A stretch of 64,000 nucleotides of DNA, from assembly GCA_963920665.1 (NCBI GenBank), contig OY987272.1, forward strand, positions 2,547,001 to 2,611,000, in the 5' to 3' direction. The DNA is from Straminergon stramineum (Eukaryota > Streptophyta > Bryopsida > Hypnales > Calliergonaceae). Below are positions 1 to 13,705 of the stretch, in pieces. Positions within the stretch are counted from its first letter, which is position 1. Each line of letters opens with the position of its first letter. The notes under the pieces are model-generated. The model was not told the DNA's origin, made no database searches, and saw nothing but the letters and a program-made list of their open reading frames with translations. The translations under genes and the position numbers were made by a program.

Positions 1-3000
1 TTATTTTCTTCATTTTCATTGAATTTACATGATGGAGTAGGGAACTCCTCTTTTATGGATTTGAATGGTTGGGATCTATTTTGAAGCAATTAGTATTGTT
101 TTCAATAAATCTCAAAAAACAACATGTTTTTTTATGATATTGAAAAGAAACATATGTAGACCCACAAATAACTTAAAGGCACAATTTTAATTAAATTTGG
201 TATGAATTGACTTTGTTAATCCTTATATTTGATTATTGATTATATTCTAGATATTGAGTCTATACAATAATTTGTTACCATAAAAGTTCTAAATGTAAGA
301 ATTCAAGCTATCAAACAAAGAAATGGTTCATTGATTGCTAAACTAACTTAAAATTTGGATTTGAATTCAATATAATAATTTAAAACACGATATAATACAA
401 TATTGGACCTATAATAAAAATTCCATTTAAAAAATATCAAAAGGTAATTTTTGAGACAAAAAGAATTAAAATGAAAATTGAGGTTACAACATTAAAGATA
501 TAGAATGTTTAATAAAAAAAATGATTAATTATTATAATAAGATTGAAAAACTATTGGCAAGAATTGGCAAGATTATGTCAAAATATTACTATGATAAATT
601 AGAAAATATCAAAGAATTTGCTTCATAAATTAATTATTCATCTATTTTAAAATAATTTAATGAAAATATTGATAAATTATTTTTAAAATATCGTAAAAAC
701 CTTGTAGATAAGGAGTAGTTCTCTTTCCAATCATAGCATCTTCCTCAATTTTGGTTGAAATTGCATAAGTAGTTAGAATGATAATCTCACAGAAAAAATT
801 AAAACAAGATAATAAAATAACTCCATGTTTAGACTAACTTAAGACAATTATGCCTATAATTTAGAAATAGTAAGGATGTTCTATTCCACTTGACAAAAAA
901 TTCATCTATATTGTATTTAGAAGAGACCTTTAAAATCATATGGGAAATAAGACATGTATTGTGTTTGTGATCAATACCAATTTCAAAATACAAAGGTAAA
1001 AGAAAATTAGTGGTGTATGTTGGTAGAACTTTCATGAGTTCACCCCTAAGTAAACAGATCCAAAGTCAAAATACATCCATGCAAAGTATTAGAATGACAA
1101 CTATTTAAGTCATTGTTGTGTACCGTATTAGTCTTTATATACAACTACAATATTGGAGCAATGTAGCAGCACTAATTTAGCATTTGGCACATGACTACAA
1201 CCATTATTTAGGATCAAGCCATTAGAGTTTTGGATAGGTTATTACAATTCTACTACTAGTGTAGTTTTTACACTTGTTAGATGATGTATTTCAATTATTT
1301 TCTATTATTAGTGTAATACTATTTTGCAAATATTTTAGATTTGTCAATTGTATAAAAACATTTTTGTTGATTTTGTATGCATCTTTGAACATGCAAATTC
1401 ACATTGTATTATTGTAGAAACTTACATCTATGTCATGAAAAAAAATTGATAATTGATTGGAGTACGAAGAATAGAGAACCCCAAATGCAAATCATATAGA
1501 CTATGTTATGCCTATTTTTTTGGTTAGTAATGTATTTGGATTTCTACACAACAATAATGCTATTAAAAATATGTGCAAAAAGATAAACCTACTAAGGTCC
1601 TCTGTAAATAAGCAAGAATTCTATCCAACATTTTTATAAACTACATCCATTTATAGTGACAAATAAAACTCAATATGGATTTGGAAATTTTTCATTCAAA
1701 CTACCATACCATATTACCATTAGTATCAATGGGAAAATTTCAAAAGTCAATGCACAAAATTTGTAGTATGTGACATGTAACACATTTCTACAAAAGTTTC
1801 AAGAAAAAATTAGTTGTGATGTAAAAGAAAATTCATTTAAAAAGTTGGCCATGTTAATACTTGGTTTTATTTGTTGTAATTTGGAATTACTTTATATTTT
1901 GTCAATTTTTTTAGAACTCCAAAAAAACATTTTGTGCTTTGGCATGTTGTATACATCATTTCCAATTGTTGTACTAAAAAATTAAAGGAAATTGGCATTC
2001 ATATTCACAATTTGACAAACATGCAAATGGTATTGGTTCTTATAATATTTGAATATTTTTTTGGAGTTAGAGCATGGAATTGCATTAGCCATTGTAGAGA
2101 GAGTATAGGTTTTAACATGAACCATTGTTACATCTTGATGTAACAACATTAATATTTGCAAGGGCATCAAGTAAAAAAGATTAATGCATTCAATTTAAAT
2201 ATTAGAGTTACATAATGCGTTTATAGGTTTGAATTCTTTCTACAAAGACTAGAGTTTATAATACACATAATTGACTAAACCAATCCCCAATTTTATTTCA
2301 TTTTTTAGTTTCAAACTCTACCAAATATTTCATTCATTTAACTTATCAATTTCTCTGGAAATACTAAATTAATAAAAAATTTGACAATTGTACAAGTATC
2401 AAATATAGCATGCTATTAAGTATCATATATATTTTTCTTTGCACTTGTACTCTATAGGCATTCTTTTTGTGTAATCATTTACTTTTGGTGTACTATATTA
2501 CTAGTTTTTTCCATGTAATCATTTACATTGATTATTGCTAGGAATTGTGAAGTGCAACACATCTTCCATGTATGAAAGGACAAAAATAGGCAACAAGCTT
2601 AGATTTGATTTACAAAATAATCATTTATTTGTGCATGCTCTAATCATTCTCATGGGGATTTTCATTATTCCAAAAATATATAAAGGATCAAAATAATAAA
2701 GCTTCCTTTTATCTTAGTGGTTGCTTATAAGAAAACCAAGTTTCATTTGTTTTCATAACTCAAATTGTGATCAAGTTTTGAAATTGAAAGTGTTTGAAAA
2801 GGCCTAAATTGGTTGGATTTTTGGCAATTATAGGTGCTAGGAGTTTCTAAGATTTTTGGCAGTAAGTTATCATTATAATTACAAATTTCTTAAAAATAAT
2901 TAATTTTTGCTGAAATTAAAAATGTACTATATGATAAAAATGTGCTCCAATCCTTTAGGAAATAAGAAATTTTTGAAAACTAAAAACCTAAACTTTTAGT

Positions 3001-6000
3001 AAGGTTATATTTTCTTAGACTATAATTTCCATTATTCAAGCAAAAATCTTAAATTCTAAATTTCATTAATACCCTTTAGTTTGGAATTGTTTTAGCCGAT
3101 TTTTCAAGTGACCTTTGCGATTTCTATACCAACACATATATAGTCTATTTTACAACCGTGGGGTCCATTTGAAGTTGAAACTAAAATAGTGGGATTTTAA
3201 AGCCACACAACTAAAACTTGAAGCCCAAGAGAAAATTGAGTGTCTTTTCAATCCATTTGCAAAGACTTGTAGGTCTAAAACAGTTTAGCTTACATTTCAT
3301 TCATAAAAAATACTAACAAGTTTTTTAGAGAAACTAGTAAAAGGATTGAAAAGATTTTTGAGATAACCACTAGTTAGGTATTACAAAACTAGGGTCAAGA
3401 AATTACAAATTCCGTCCAAACTCCGAGTTACGCCCAATTTAGAACAATGTACGAAGAACTTATAGTGTGAGAAAATGTGGCTTTATGAAGAAATCATATA
3501 TGAAAAATTGATGAGGTACACGTGTCACTATTTCTTTGGTTGAGAAAAAGAGACATGTGCTTGGGACAAACCCCCCACTGTCATATTTGTGTTTCTTTGA
3601 CATATGTTTGCTTGCAAATGATATGGAATATTTAAAATGTATATTGGAGGGCTATATATATAATTCGTATGCATACATATAAATACTAAATATTTATGTT
3701 TATATTCTATATGTATTCCACATGCCATATGTATTTTGTATCTAATAACATATCCATATTCAATATAATATTTTGTATCCTATAGCATCAATAGTGACAA
3801 TAATTCTTTGATCGGTTAGATCAACGATCCTAGATTTTCTTCATATTTTTTAACATGAAGGATTAGAGGGCTGAAGGCAATGGGTGGGGATATTTGCCTC
3901 ATTGTCATTGTCATTGTCATTGCGAGTGTAAGATGAGCCAATTCATTATAAATTTTCAATCAATATTTAGACAAGATTTTATAATTGGATATAAACAATT
4001 TTCTTTTCTTAATGAAAAAATTTGCGCTTTGCACTAGAAATGATAATTTTAGAGTGTTTTTTGATAAGGTGTAGTTATAAAACCTTTGGTGCTAAATTAC
4101 CCCTACTTATTATTTGTGGCCTATAATAATAATTTACAAAAAATATGTATTTTATAGAGGAATTTTAATATCTACAAATAAATTTGCAAATTTTGAGGAA
4201 AAAATTTGTAAATTAGAAAAAGTTAAACTTAAAATGAAATTTATCTGACAATATATTTTCATCTATAGGTATAACATATATTTAGGTCAAAAAATAATAG
4301 TAAGAACTTCATCAATTTTACATTTAATAGATTTTTTCCTATTAATTTTCTTTATGAATGTAATTTTTAGTTTCTCATATTGTTACTAATAAGTCCATAG
4401 TACTCTAATTCATGAATTTTAAAGGAAAAATTACAAAATACTATAGAAAAAACATTGTCAATGATAAAAGAAAAGTTAACTTAATTCCTAAAGTTCTAAG
4501 GCCTTTTTTTCATCAAAAGCCATTCCAAACTGCCATTTCTATTGCAAAGAGCAATTGTTTAAAATGAAAAATTTTCTTTGGCATATCTAATCAAAGGATC
4601 TTGTACTAAACTAGTGTAAAAATGTGTGGAAGAAATTTCAAAAACTTTAACTGTGTAGATTGCAAGATATTTACATTTATAGTAAAGAAAATCAATTTTT
4701 TTCACCTTTCTCAATTAGAATTTTTGCCTTGAAATATTCTAAACTTTAATTTTTTGAAATCATGATTTTAAATTTCTATTTTTTATGTTGAAGAAATTAT
4801 TTGAGAGTCTAGAAATTTTTTTTTAAAAAAATACACTTAATTTTTAGTCATTAAAAAATTATTAAGTAGAAGTAGGTTCAAGATTGAAAGGAAAACTAAA
4901 TTGTTAATAGCTTTAAGATGGAATTGAACTACATTAATCTTTGCAATGAGATTGTTCTAGCAAGAGATCTTAACCATGTGAATTTATTTTTTGAAAAATT
5001 GTGAAAATTGAGTTCAAACACAAATCCTACGAGTTTGTTTTTTTAAAAGATGCTTTGATTGCTTGAAAAATAAGATTGTCCATAATTTTCATGTAAAAAA
5101 TCCAAATGGAATGAATCGAGTTTCTTATATTGATTAAAATACAATATATGAAAAACAAAATTTTAAAATGTTTTATTTCAAGTTTTTGTGGGTCTTTTTT
5201 TTTATGCATCCCAAACTAAAAATTAGCCTTATATTGTACCATAACTTTCTTTCTTGGGCACTGATTGAAATAAAAATGATACTTTTGGAAAGCTTATGTG
5301 GTTTTTATTTTTACAAACACTTTAAGAAAATCCTAATGAGTATTGAGACCATACAAGCTTGCACAAAATCCATTTTGTCCCCCAAAGGGACAATGGGATT
5401 AAAGCAATAATATTTTGGTTTTTTAATTAAAATTTAAATGAACTTGAGCTCTAGATCTAGCATTGCTACATCAAACTCCTCAACAAGACCAAACAAGACT
5501 CAAATATTACATCCACTTACAAATTACATGTTTCAATAAACTTTCTTGACTTCCATAAATATGTTTTTGGGGTACCCACTTTATTTCCATTTTCAAGTTT
5601 TGTAAAACGTACTAGGGCTCTCTTGCTCTCCATGCTATCAATGGCTTCTTATATCCCATGGTTGCAAAGTGGACCCTATATTTGTCAATACAAAAGTCTC
5701 AAAGGTCACTCTGAAAATCATCTAAACAAGTTTCAATTTAACATCACTAGGAGTTTGTGAAGAAACATTTACAAGGTAAACTTAGTTAGTCATAATCTCA
5801 TCTATTATATTAAGTACATAATGTCACAACCCTTTCACGATTCCTATCACAAAATTTATTATGTTTTCATCCCAAAGTAATATCATCTAATTTTTTCATC
5901 CAACAGAATTGGTCAAACATGATTAACACAATTATCATGAGATTGAGGGTTGCAGATCAATTGTGAAGATTGCATAGTCAAGAGGTTGTTGTTATTGTGG

Positions 6001-6322
6001 TGGGAGTTCTTTAGTAGAACATAATCTCTCAAGACATTAGGAATCATGTCCACATAATCTACAACTATCATAAAATTCACATTGTCACAAAAACAACATT
6101 TATCCAATTCAACCAAATCTAGATAATTTAGTCATTCTAGAATCCAAATCTCAAATAATCCAACATCTCTTTGTTTTGAGAGTACTTTTCACCAATGAGA
6201 GATCTTGTATAGTCCAAGATTGGTTAGTCTGAGATTAGTGTCATTTTCCAACAAATGCTATCAGCTCCTCAATTTTGTCCCATTTCCATCAAATGTTGTT
6301 GTTCCAAACAATCTCCTTTATC
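1..6322. other. AT-rich intergenic DNA, no gene found
   Basis: Very AT-rich sequence with dense stops in all frames; the longest open frames are about 60-80 codons, lack family motifs and have no plausible splice partners. About 3600-3780 is rich in short TATA/ATATG-type words. Near 4020-4110 there is a fragment resembling the right end of the TTAA element at 9090-11145 (the stretch around 'ACTAGAAATG' followed by a T/G-rich segment), so at least part is decayed repeat. Confidence 0.7.
3901..3922. repeat. ATTGTC hexanucleotide microsatellite
   Basis: Three perfect ATTGTC units plus a partial fourth in AT-rich intergenic DNA. Simple sequence; no function is implied. Confidence 0.85.
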
Positions 6323-6403
6323 TTAACCCCTCATTGCCATACGGGACCAAAAGTGTCCTCATAGAATTTTAAGTCCAATTTAAGGTGATGTAACTTTTGC
6401 ATT

Positions 6404-6950
6404 CAATGTCTAAATTCAATAAAACCTATTGGAAAATTTGCACTCTCTCTTCTAGTTTGTGTGATAAAATTTCTAGATCAATCCAAGATGTACTGAGTTT
6501 TTGGAAGCCAATCAAAGTTCACTAGTTCTATTTGAGTTCACCAAATTGCATTTGATGGCTGCAACTTGGGGGGCTTGTATCTCCTTCATCCAATGTTTGT
6601 TTTCAATAAAAATTTGTTGGATTATGTTCTCCTTGAAGTCTAGTTATTGTGGTAGGATGTTCATGTCAATCCAAGTTGTTTTGAATGTTTGAAAGCAATT
6701 TGAAGTTGAAAATCTCAACATTTTTGGATTATAGTGAACTTCGGTGATTTGTTTCTTCTTCATACAATGTTTGTTTCCAATAAAATATTTAGGAAAAGTT
6801 GTGCATACTAGTCTAGTTTGTGTGTCTAAACTTTCATATCAATCCAAGAAGTTATGAGTGACTGAGAAGCATTTTAGTAGAAGGGAGTTCACCCTTAGAT
6901 ATGTTTTTTGCAACTTTTCTTGCTATTTCTTGGCATTTCGAGGCCATTCT
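6404..6950. repeat. Three-copy degenerate tandem repeat, about 180 bp
   Basis: The word CAATGT followed by T-rich sequence and TCAATA begins near 6404, 6591 and 6765, spacings of 187 and 174 bp. In each copy a second conserved block follows (TCTAGTT, then TCAATCCAAG at the block's end). Copies differ by many substitutions and small indels, so the array is old. It lies between two inverted TTAACCCCT words (6323 and 7303) and may be the inside of a decayed TIR element. Confidence 0.65.
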
Positions 6951-7303
6951 GCAGACACAAGGAGTCAATTGAATGAAAAAAATTTCTACCAATGTATTCG
7001 TAAGTTGGTTTTCAATCACTTTAAAGATTCAAGTTTTTTCATTTGAGTAGGTTGAAAAATCAAGTTTCACCTCCACATGTGTTTTTCAGGAAAATTTCAG
7101 CATCCTTTTCAACACTAAAACATGATAATCTTGCAATCTATATGGCCAAATGACTCCAAATTCAATTCTCATCATTTGCAACACGTAGACTACAAGATTG
7201 TATGGTTGAGATCACTATAACTAAGTGACCTTTAGATCTATAAGACTTCCAAAAAGCAATGATGCTTTTGAACCCATTCAAGCTTTAGACGATTAGGGGT
7301 TAA

Positions 7304-7959
7304 GCTTAGACTTTTAGTGAAGATTTTGTGTGCACACTAGTAACAGTATATTCACACTCGATATTAAAGAGTGTTGTTATTGAGGGCCTTATGAACGAAT
7401 TTAGACCTACTTGTGGACTGAATTCACATTGCAAACATCACCCCTAACAACAAGTGCGAACATACCATAAGTTCTTTATATTTCTTTAAATATGTCTTTG
7501 AATAAACCCAAAGACTATAGCAAAGTTACTTATTAATATTTCTCTCTCTCTGGAAGCAAACAGTGAGTGAGATGTCACATCACATGACACAAATTGTGTT
7601 TAAACGAAGTCAAATATTAAACAGACAAAACCCTGCTCGTTGACTGATTGGAGGGGTTGAGACATACCTTAAGTATTTGTCCGCAAGAAAATTCAAATCA
7701 CATGCTTATAGAGCTTGAAAACTTTTGAAGTATCATGTAAGATAGGAACTCAAGACATCGAATGATCATATGTTTTCCTTTTGGGAGTTCAGTTGCAATC
7801 AATGCATCACCAACCAAACACACATAAAGGAAGAGCTTAATAAGTTACGCTTACTGTGGGATGCATTGGCGTTTGTCAAACTAAGTTAATGTCCACTCAT
7901 TCAATCTGCTAACTCAGCACTACACAAACATGTTGGACCCTGGCTGTCATTAGAAAGGA
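7304..7959. other. Intergenic, nothing recognised
   Basis: AT-rich DNA between two repeat elements. No open frame, RNA gene or repeat could be supported. Confidence 0.6.
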
Positions 7960-8209
7960 TTAACCCCTCAAGGCCCAAGGAGCCCGTTTTGGGCCTCTCA
8001 CCTGTTAAACAGGTCAAAGTTATAACTTCTTTTCCTGACATTCTAAGAAGTATATCTAAGTGAATTTCATATTCTGATGTTCATATTGAACAGGGAAGTT
8101 CAAAAATACAATCAACATCATGTAATCAGCTTGATGGACAATGCATACTATTAATCAAAGTTCAAACTTGTGAAAAAGTACAGAAACCGCTCGGGCCTTG
8201 AGGGGTTAA
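7960..8209. mobile_element. Short TTAA-flanked TIR element (MITE)
   Basis: About 250 bp. The left end reads TTAACCCCTCAAGGCCC and the right end is its exact 17-base reverse complement, GGGCCTTGAGGGGTTAA. Flanks outside TTAA do not match each other (GAAAGGA versus GGCAAGC), so TTAA is best read as the target-site duplication and CCCCTCAAGGCCC as the TIR. It has no coding capacity. TTAA duplication plus a C-run TIR is the classical piggyBac arrangement; the superfamily label is inference because no transposase is present. Confidence 0.8.
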
Positions 8210-8832
8210 GGCAAGCAACCCACTTCCAACCACTTAACTCTTAAAATGTTGATGCGGACATTTTGTGTTCAATGGATGACAAAGAATCTCTCCATGTAGG
8301 ACAAAACTACAACTATTCATCCTCGAAATTCTGTGAGAAAAGGGTAGGTCTTCTACTTAGTATGACTTCCAATGAATAATTTTTATATTTTTTTAGAGTA
8401 GATGATGTCAAACCTTTCCAAAAGGGAGGATTTTCATGGTTACCAGTCCATCCTTTAAAGGTTAAAGCAATTATGTTTATATGGAGAGTGGGTTTCTCGA
8501 GTGGGGAGATTTTTTTGGGTACAAAAATTGAGTTTGGAAGGATTCCATAATTTTTCAAAATTTTATTTCTCTAAAGATGATTGCTGTGAATTTTTTATTA
8601 GCTCAAAGATATGTTCGATCCATATTGGTCGTATAGGTCTTCCTATTCCCAATTAGGGGTGGTTGCAACATTGAGAGTCTTATCTTGTAGCCAATCATAA
8701 TGTAACACAACTACACTGGGAATTGTGTCATGACTATTTACTACTCGTTACTATTTGAACAAAAAGAAAGTAATATGTAGGGCAGACATGGGGGGGGGGG
8801 GTGATTGGAAATGGATCACCTCCCATAAATGT

Positions 8833-9056
8833 AGTGTGCTCTGTGCCATTGCCAGAGTCAAAATAAAAGTAAAATTAATTTTCTCATTTTTTAAATTAAA
8901 AAATAACTCAAAAACCAATAACTTTCACACGATAGGTTCAAACGCCACAAAAAAAGTCCTTACACCCTTCATCATTGAAGGCTTTCCAATAGACTATATC
9001 AAGAACACCATGAGGGGACACATGGTCCTAGAAATCTTAATGTAATAAGTAACTAA
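8833..9056. repeat. Dispersed repeat, copy 1 (partner at 30994-31485)
   Basis: Similar to 30994-31485 in the same orientation. Shared blocks include a start around TGTGCCNTTGC, a run of AAAGTAAAA, a CACCACAAAA-type block and a tail rich in AAAC/ACTAA. This copy is shorter and lacks a middle segment. Both copies sit beside a TTAA element: this one just before 9090, the partner just after 30988. Confidence 0.55.
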
Positions 9057-9442
9057 AACAAACAAAATAATACAAACTAACAACCTAGCTTAACCCTATA
9101 AAAAGACCAAACAATGTTTTTTGGCAACATAGAGATTTTGGGCAGCTCATTACACATGGAATTTTTATTTTTTTAATTGAAAATTTTCACACAACAAAAG
9201 GATAAATTTTTTCTTTAAGGTCCAACAATTTTCATTAACTTTTGACTCCATGGTTTGAAAGTTATTTGTATGATATGTAATTTCTTCCTCAATCCGAGTA
9301 GTCTGGGTAAATTAAAAAATCAATCTTTTTAGAAACAAAAATTTGAAATTGGTTTTCTAGATTTATATATGCATGGAAAGATTTGAATCATTCCATTTTG
9401 ATCAATGAAATGAAACTTATGAAGAGTTTTAGTTTGCAGATA

Positions 9443-9936
9443 AGGTAAAACAACCCATTGTGGTCAAATGACCCATAGTGGTCACCTAGGAAGTCCCCCC
9501 ATTGTGGTTTTTTCCAAACCCCATCATGGGTTTTATTACAAAATGAGATTTGGACCACAATCAATGTCTTACCTAACAATAATGGAGTGATTAGTGATTG
9601 CATTAGGAACTTCTAACTTTTTAGTGTAATTTCATTGTAGGAAGTGACTTTTTTAGGCCTTTCACATTAGAAATTATTGTGATTGATTTAGGTGTGTAAG
9701 ATGAGCATGATAAATATAGATTTTGTTGGTTCTAGGATAGTCTACAGACTCTTATGGGCCATGATGGGTTGAACACTTCAAAAATTCATAGCAAATTCAT
9801 ACTTTTTCAAAAAAATATAATTTCAAATGTTCTCACTATTTCTCACACTTGTCTTTATGTGGGAAAAAAATGAAAAAATCTCAGCCATGGCAAGAGTACA
9901 AACTCCTTATTCTAACTGCAATGGGTTGTTTTACCT
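9443..9936. mobile_element. Nested TIR insertion with TA flanks
   Basis: The ends AGGTAAAACAACCCATTG and CAATGGGTTGTTTTACCT are perfect inverted repeats of 18 bp, with TA on each outer side. The paralogous element has a single CA at the same point (in ACAAGCAGTTATGG, near 53783), which fits an unoccupied site. TA duplication suggests Tc1/mariner-like mobilisation. The left part holds short repeated words of the type CCCATTGTGGT. No coding potential. Confidence 0.75.
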
Positions 9937-10151
9937 TAGTTATGGATTCTCTACTCTAAAATAAACTTTGAAGTCCATTATTTTACTCAATTTTCCATAT
10001 TTTGGGAAAAAAATAAAATCATAGGATTTAGATTGTTTATTACAATGTTACGACCATTGGAATTGGCATTTTTTGTAATTCCATAACTAAATTCTTAACA
10101 ATTTAGTATTTAGAATCATTCTCTACTTCTTTCTACTTACTATTTTTTTCA

Positions 10152-10769
10152 GGCAATGGTCAGCTTGGGGTACCCAAAAAGGTTGTCTTAACTAAAATGT
10201 TAGTCCACTCCCTTGTGTCAAATGACCTCATCTTTTAAATATAACAAAGTACAACTTCACAAAATGTGGTTTTAACTACCTAGACTAATAATGTATCAAG
10301 AAAAAAAACTCATCACAATCAAAGAATTTAAAGAATTTTTAATGAATTTTTTAGTTGGAAAAGTAAGTTTTGTCCTATGTACATAAAATCCTCAATAACA
10401 AGCATTTGGAATATCAAATAATTTTATTTTTGTATGATTTTGGGACATGACTTATATTTATTGGTCTAATACATAAAACAATTTATTTTATCAATAAAAA
10501 TTTAATAAATTATACATTACAATGCCTACAAATCACCAAATTTTAGCATTTTTTCTCATGTCTATGAATAGATCCAAAATTTTCAAATTTCAAACAACAA
10601 ACTCATGAGGAATATACATTTTGATCCCGTTGAGGTGCAAGAATTTTTTTTTCATTTTAGGGTCTTCTTAATTGATCAAAATGAACAAATTAGACAAACT
10701 TTGGAGGTTTTAAACCAAAATCACCTAATTAGTGTATCCAAAAAGTGATACCCCAAGCTGACCATTGCC
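10152..10769. mobile_element. Nested TIR insertion, about 620 bp
   Basis: The ends GGCAATGGTCAGCTTGGGGT and the inverse CCCCAAGCTGACCATTGCC form about 20 bp of nearly perfect inverted repeat. The paralogue at 53034-54358 lacks this segment. Left and right flanks contain the similar words TTCTACTTACT and TTCCTACTTATT, possibly a 9-11 bp target duplication as in Mutator-like elements, but they do not abut the TIR exactly. No coding potential. Confidence 0.7.
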
Positions 10770-11289
10770 CCTTCCTACTTATTGTATAATTCCAAATGAT
10801 CTAAAATTTTTCAAGCATGTAGCCAACTTGTCTTGAAGAATGTCTTTAAAGAAATACCAACAACAAGGACATTTTTCATACACATGTGATCTTTTGAAGT
10901 GCAACTATTGAGTTTCCGTAGGGCCAAAAAAAAGATTTTTGTCAATTCAAACACTAATATCTTACAATCCACAAGGTGGAAATTTTTGAATTTTTTTCCA
11001 GATCTTTTCAAACCAGATTATTGCAAGATCCTATAGTTGCATGTGTCCAAAAATATATTTTTTTCTAAAATTTGCTACTTGTACTAGAAATGGCAGTTTG
11101 GGAGTGTTTTAGGTGAAAACATAGTTAATAAACTTTAGGGGTTAAGGACGGTATGGATTTTTTTTGAACCAAATCTATTTTTTCAATTACCATCCACATT
11201 GCTTGAAAGGGAGGCAAACAAATATATGCATGTATTTGAATTGTGAAGATATGATGATTTTGTGCAAGAGTACCCTGTAGTAGAACCTC

Positions 11290-11570
11290 TTAAGGTGGGT
11301 ACACCCCAACACCGCCACTTTTTGCTATTGTGCCTATTTAATATTATTATATTGGTTAAATTTCATATGTCCTTTTTGGTAAGTGAAAGAAGGTTCCAAC
11401 ACACCAAAGAACGTGAGCTTTTAATACCATATGCAAAAATTATGAAGTTTTTTTGGTATAGATGTTCTAAAGTCATTTCTTCCACATAGGTACATATTGA
11501 TTTTGGAGATGTACATTGAGTGATGATGGTGGTTTTGAGTCAATGGCACAAATTTGGGGTGCCCACCTAA
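11290..11570. mobile_element. MITE-like inverted-repeat element
   Basis: The left end TTAAGGTGGGTACACCCCAA and the right end TTGGGGTGCCCACCTAA are inverted copies with small indels, enclosing about 280 bp with no reliable coding potential. A related word (CACTAAGGTAGGAGCCCC) recurs near 11610, so neighbouring sequence may hold further relics. Confidence 0.55.
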
Positions 11571-13480
11571 GTACTAAAAAATTTTGATTTTGATTGTTTA
11601 GTGCATATCACTAAGGTAGGAGCCCCCTCTTAGTTCAAATTGTGGTAATATCTATCCTACTTGCAATTGAAAACTTTAAAAAGGATGAGAAAGTTAGATT
11701 TTGATTATTAAGTGAAAGTCAAATTCAAATGAAGTTGTATTTGAAGTTGAAAAGGCTTGAGCACCCTAAAAGTCAAAAATTGGCCTAATGATTGTATAGA
11801 AAAAGTCAATTGAGAATTGAAAACCCTTGAAAAATCCAAAAATTATTCAAATGCCTTAAATTTATATTATATATAAGTAAATTAGTATGCATTTATTGAA
11901 ATAAATTTAATTCAAATTTTCTCTTTTACCTCTAAATAAGTGGAATATAATTATAAAAATATCCAAATGAAGGAATTTTGTACTTATGTGGAAACTGCTT
12001 GTTGCCTCATTAATTGTAAGTTTTTGCTAAAAGATGAATCCTAATGGACTTTTTGTGAAAATAGACCTTCCTATAATCTATCAAATTATCAAAATGAAAT
12101 GCTTGATCTTGAAAATAGAATGTCTACAAATTATATACTAGCATTAACGCTAGTGACATAAGTAAATTTAATAATCCTATACCTAATATAATGTATGTAC
12201 TCCTACCATATGCATTTCCAATGGTACATTGCAAAGACTGAAAATATATATGTATATATTAGGTTAAAAGTGTATGTTTCATATATACCTTTAAGACTTA
12301 TTGAAGTTCACACTATGAGATTGGAATCCAATCATTGTTAGAAAAGAGTTTTAAAAAGTAGATGAAATCACCAAAAGCATCTCAAAAAAATTTAAGATTT
12401 GCTAACATATGGATAAAGTTTACTATTTTTATGCAATATTTTGGATGACTAAACGATAGATGATCAAAATTGGATGATTTCTCCCATGTATTTGCATTCT
12501 AGGGAATGTGTCATGTAGGAAAACTAAAATAATCACTAATCCAAAGCAAAAACATTGTTCTAATTTAAAAAGGAGTGCAAAATTTCAATATTCATGGAGA
12601 ACTACTGATTAGTTCATCGTTAGCTATAGGAATTGGGGACCCCCGGTTGCAATTGTAAAACATCACTTTTAAACACTTTTGCACTTTTAGAACCCCTTGG
12701 TGAAAAATCTATAAAATTTCTATCTAGAGGAAAAGAACTAGACTTGGTGATTGAAAAAACACTTCCACGTGGGAATTGAAGGAAAATAGCTAGTAAAACT
12801 AAAAAAAACATATCCCTAACGACTCCCATTGGAGCAGCTCATTTTTAGTCCTGCCCAATGAATTTGCTCCATCTGTGTTTTATAAAAAGCCACAAAAAGG
12901 CTTGAACTTTTCAGATTTTTCTGGAACCAAGCCCAGTGCTAAACTGGCAACCAATGGGCTCCCTTCCAATTGCCTAGGACACTGATTTGTGCCAAATTTT
13001 ACGGTCTACAATCAGCTAAATTATAGCTGTCCATGTATATTTAGCTAACCTCATTGAAAAGTTCCATGATTTTTCAATTTAAAAATAAATAAACAAATAA
13101 GTTCCATAATTGCTTGGTAGCATCTTTATAATGGGGGATTGGAATGTTTTCATTTTTAGCCCCCAATTGGCAATTCCCGGCCCAAATGTGGAATTTTAAC
13201 ATTTTAACATAATCCTTATTACTAGTGGATTAAAAAATCCTGCCAACCAAGATTCGCCCATTCTCACAGGCCACTAATTAACTTAATATCTCCAGGCTTC
13301 GGTTTGGAATAGAATTAACTTATTAAATTAGCTAGTGGGGTTGATGGATAAAAGGACGAGCATGTGTGCCCAATAAAAGGGGGAATAATCTCAACTAAAT
13401 TAATTCAATGTCTTACTAAAAATTCCATTTTAAGGAAGCAATAATTCAAGGATTAATAATTTTTAGGGGGATTATTTTAC
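11571..13480. other. Intergenic, no gene found
   Basis: AT-rich DNA with only short open frames. Nothing could be supported beyond fragments of repeat-like words. Confidence 0.6.
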
Positions 13481-13489
13481 TAGTTGCTC

Positions 13490-13642
13490 TCTCTTGCTAT
13501 AGCTTGTTTTTGTTTTTTGTTTTTTTCTTTCCTTTTCTGCTCGGTTTCTCTTATTTTGTCCAGCCTCATGGCTTGGCTGTTGTTCCGGTTCTTTTTTAAT
13601 GACAGTGGGTTCTCCCATTTGTTTAAAAAAAAAAAAAAAAAT
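13490..13642 (+). mobile_element. 3' tail of a non-LTR retroelement (LINE/SINE-like)
   Basis: A T-rich/pyrimidine block is followed by TTTTTTAATGACAGTGGG and TTCTCCCATTTGTTT, ending in a pure A run of 17-18. Plant L1-type and SINE tails often have this layout, so I read it as a 5'-truncated insertion on the + strand. No upstream reverse-transcriptase frame is visible and no clear target duplication was found. A processed transcript of another origin is possible. Confidence 0.45.
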
Positions 13643-13705
13643 CAATCCCTATGATGGAATGATCCGGAATTTTTTTGGAGGTCCTCCAAATGATTTCCGG
13701 ACAGG

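Larger units (their letters stand above)
9090..11145. mobile_element. TTAA-flanked TIR element carrying two nested insertions
   Basis: The left end is TTAACCCTATAAAAAGACC and the right end is AACTTTAGGGGTTAA. The body aligns along its length with the element at 53034-54358. It is interrupted by two different TIR insertions (9443-9936 and 10152-10769) that are absent from that paralogue. Without the inserts and a TA duplication it is 942 bp, against 943 bp for the paralogue without its own insert. Non-coding; no transposase. Confidence 0.8.

Noticed and set aside
8789..8800. Run of G (about 11) near 8790
   Set aside because: Isolated homopolymer; too short and single to suggest a G-quadruplex or any element.
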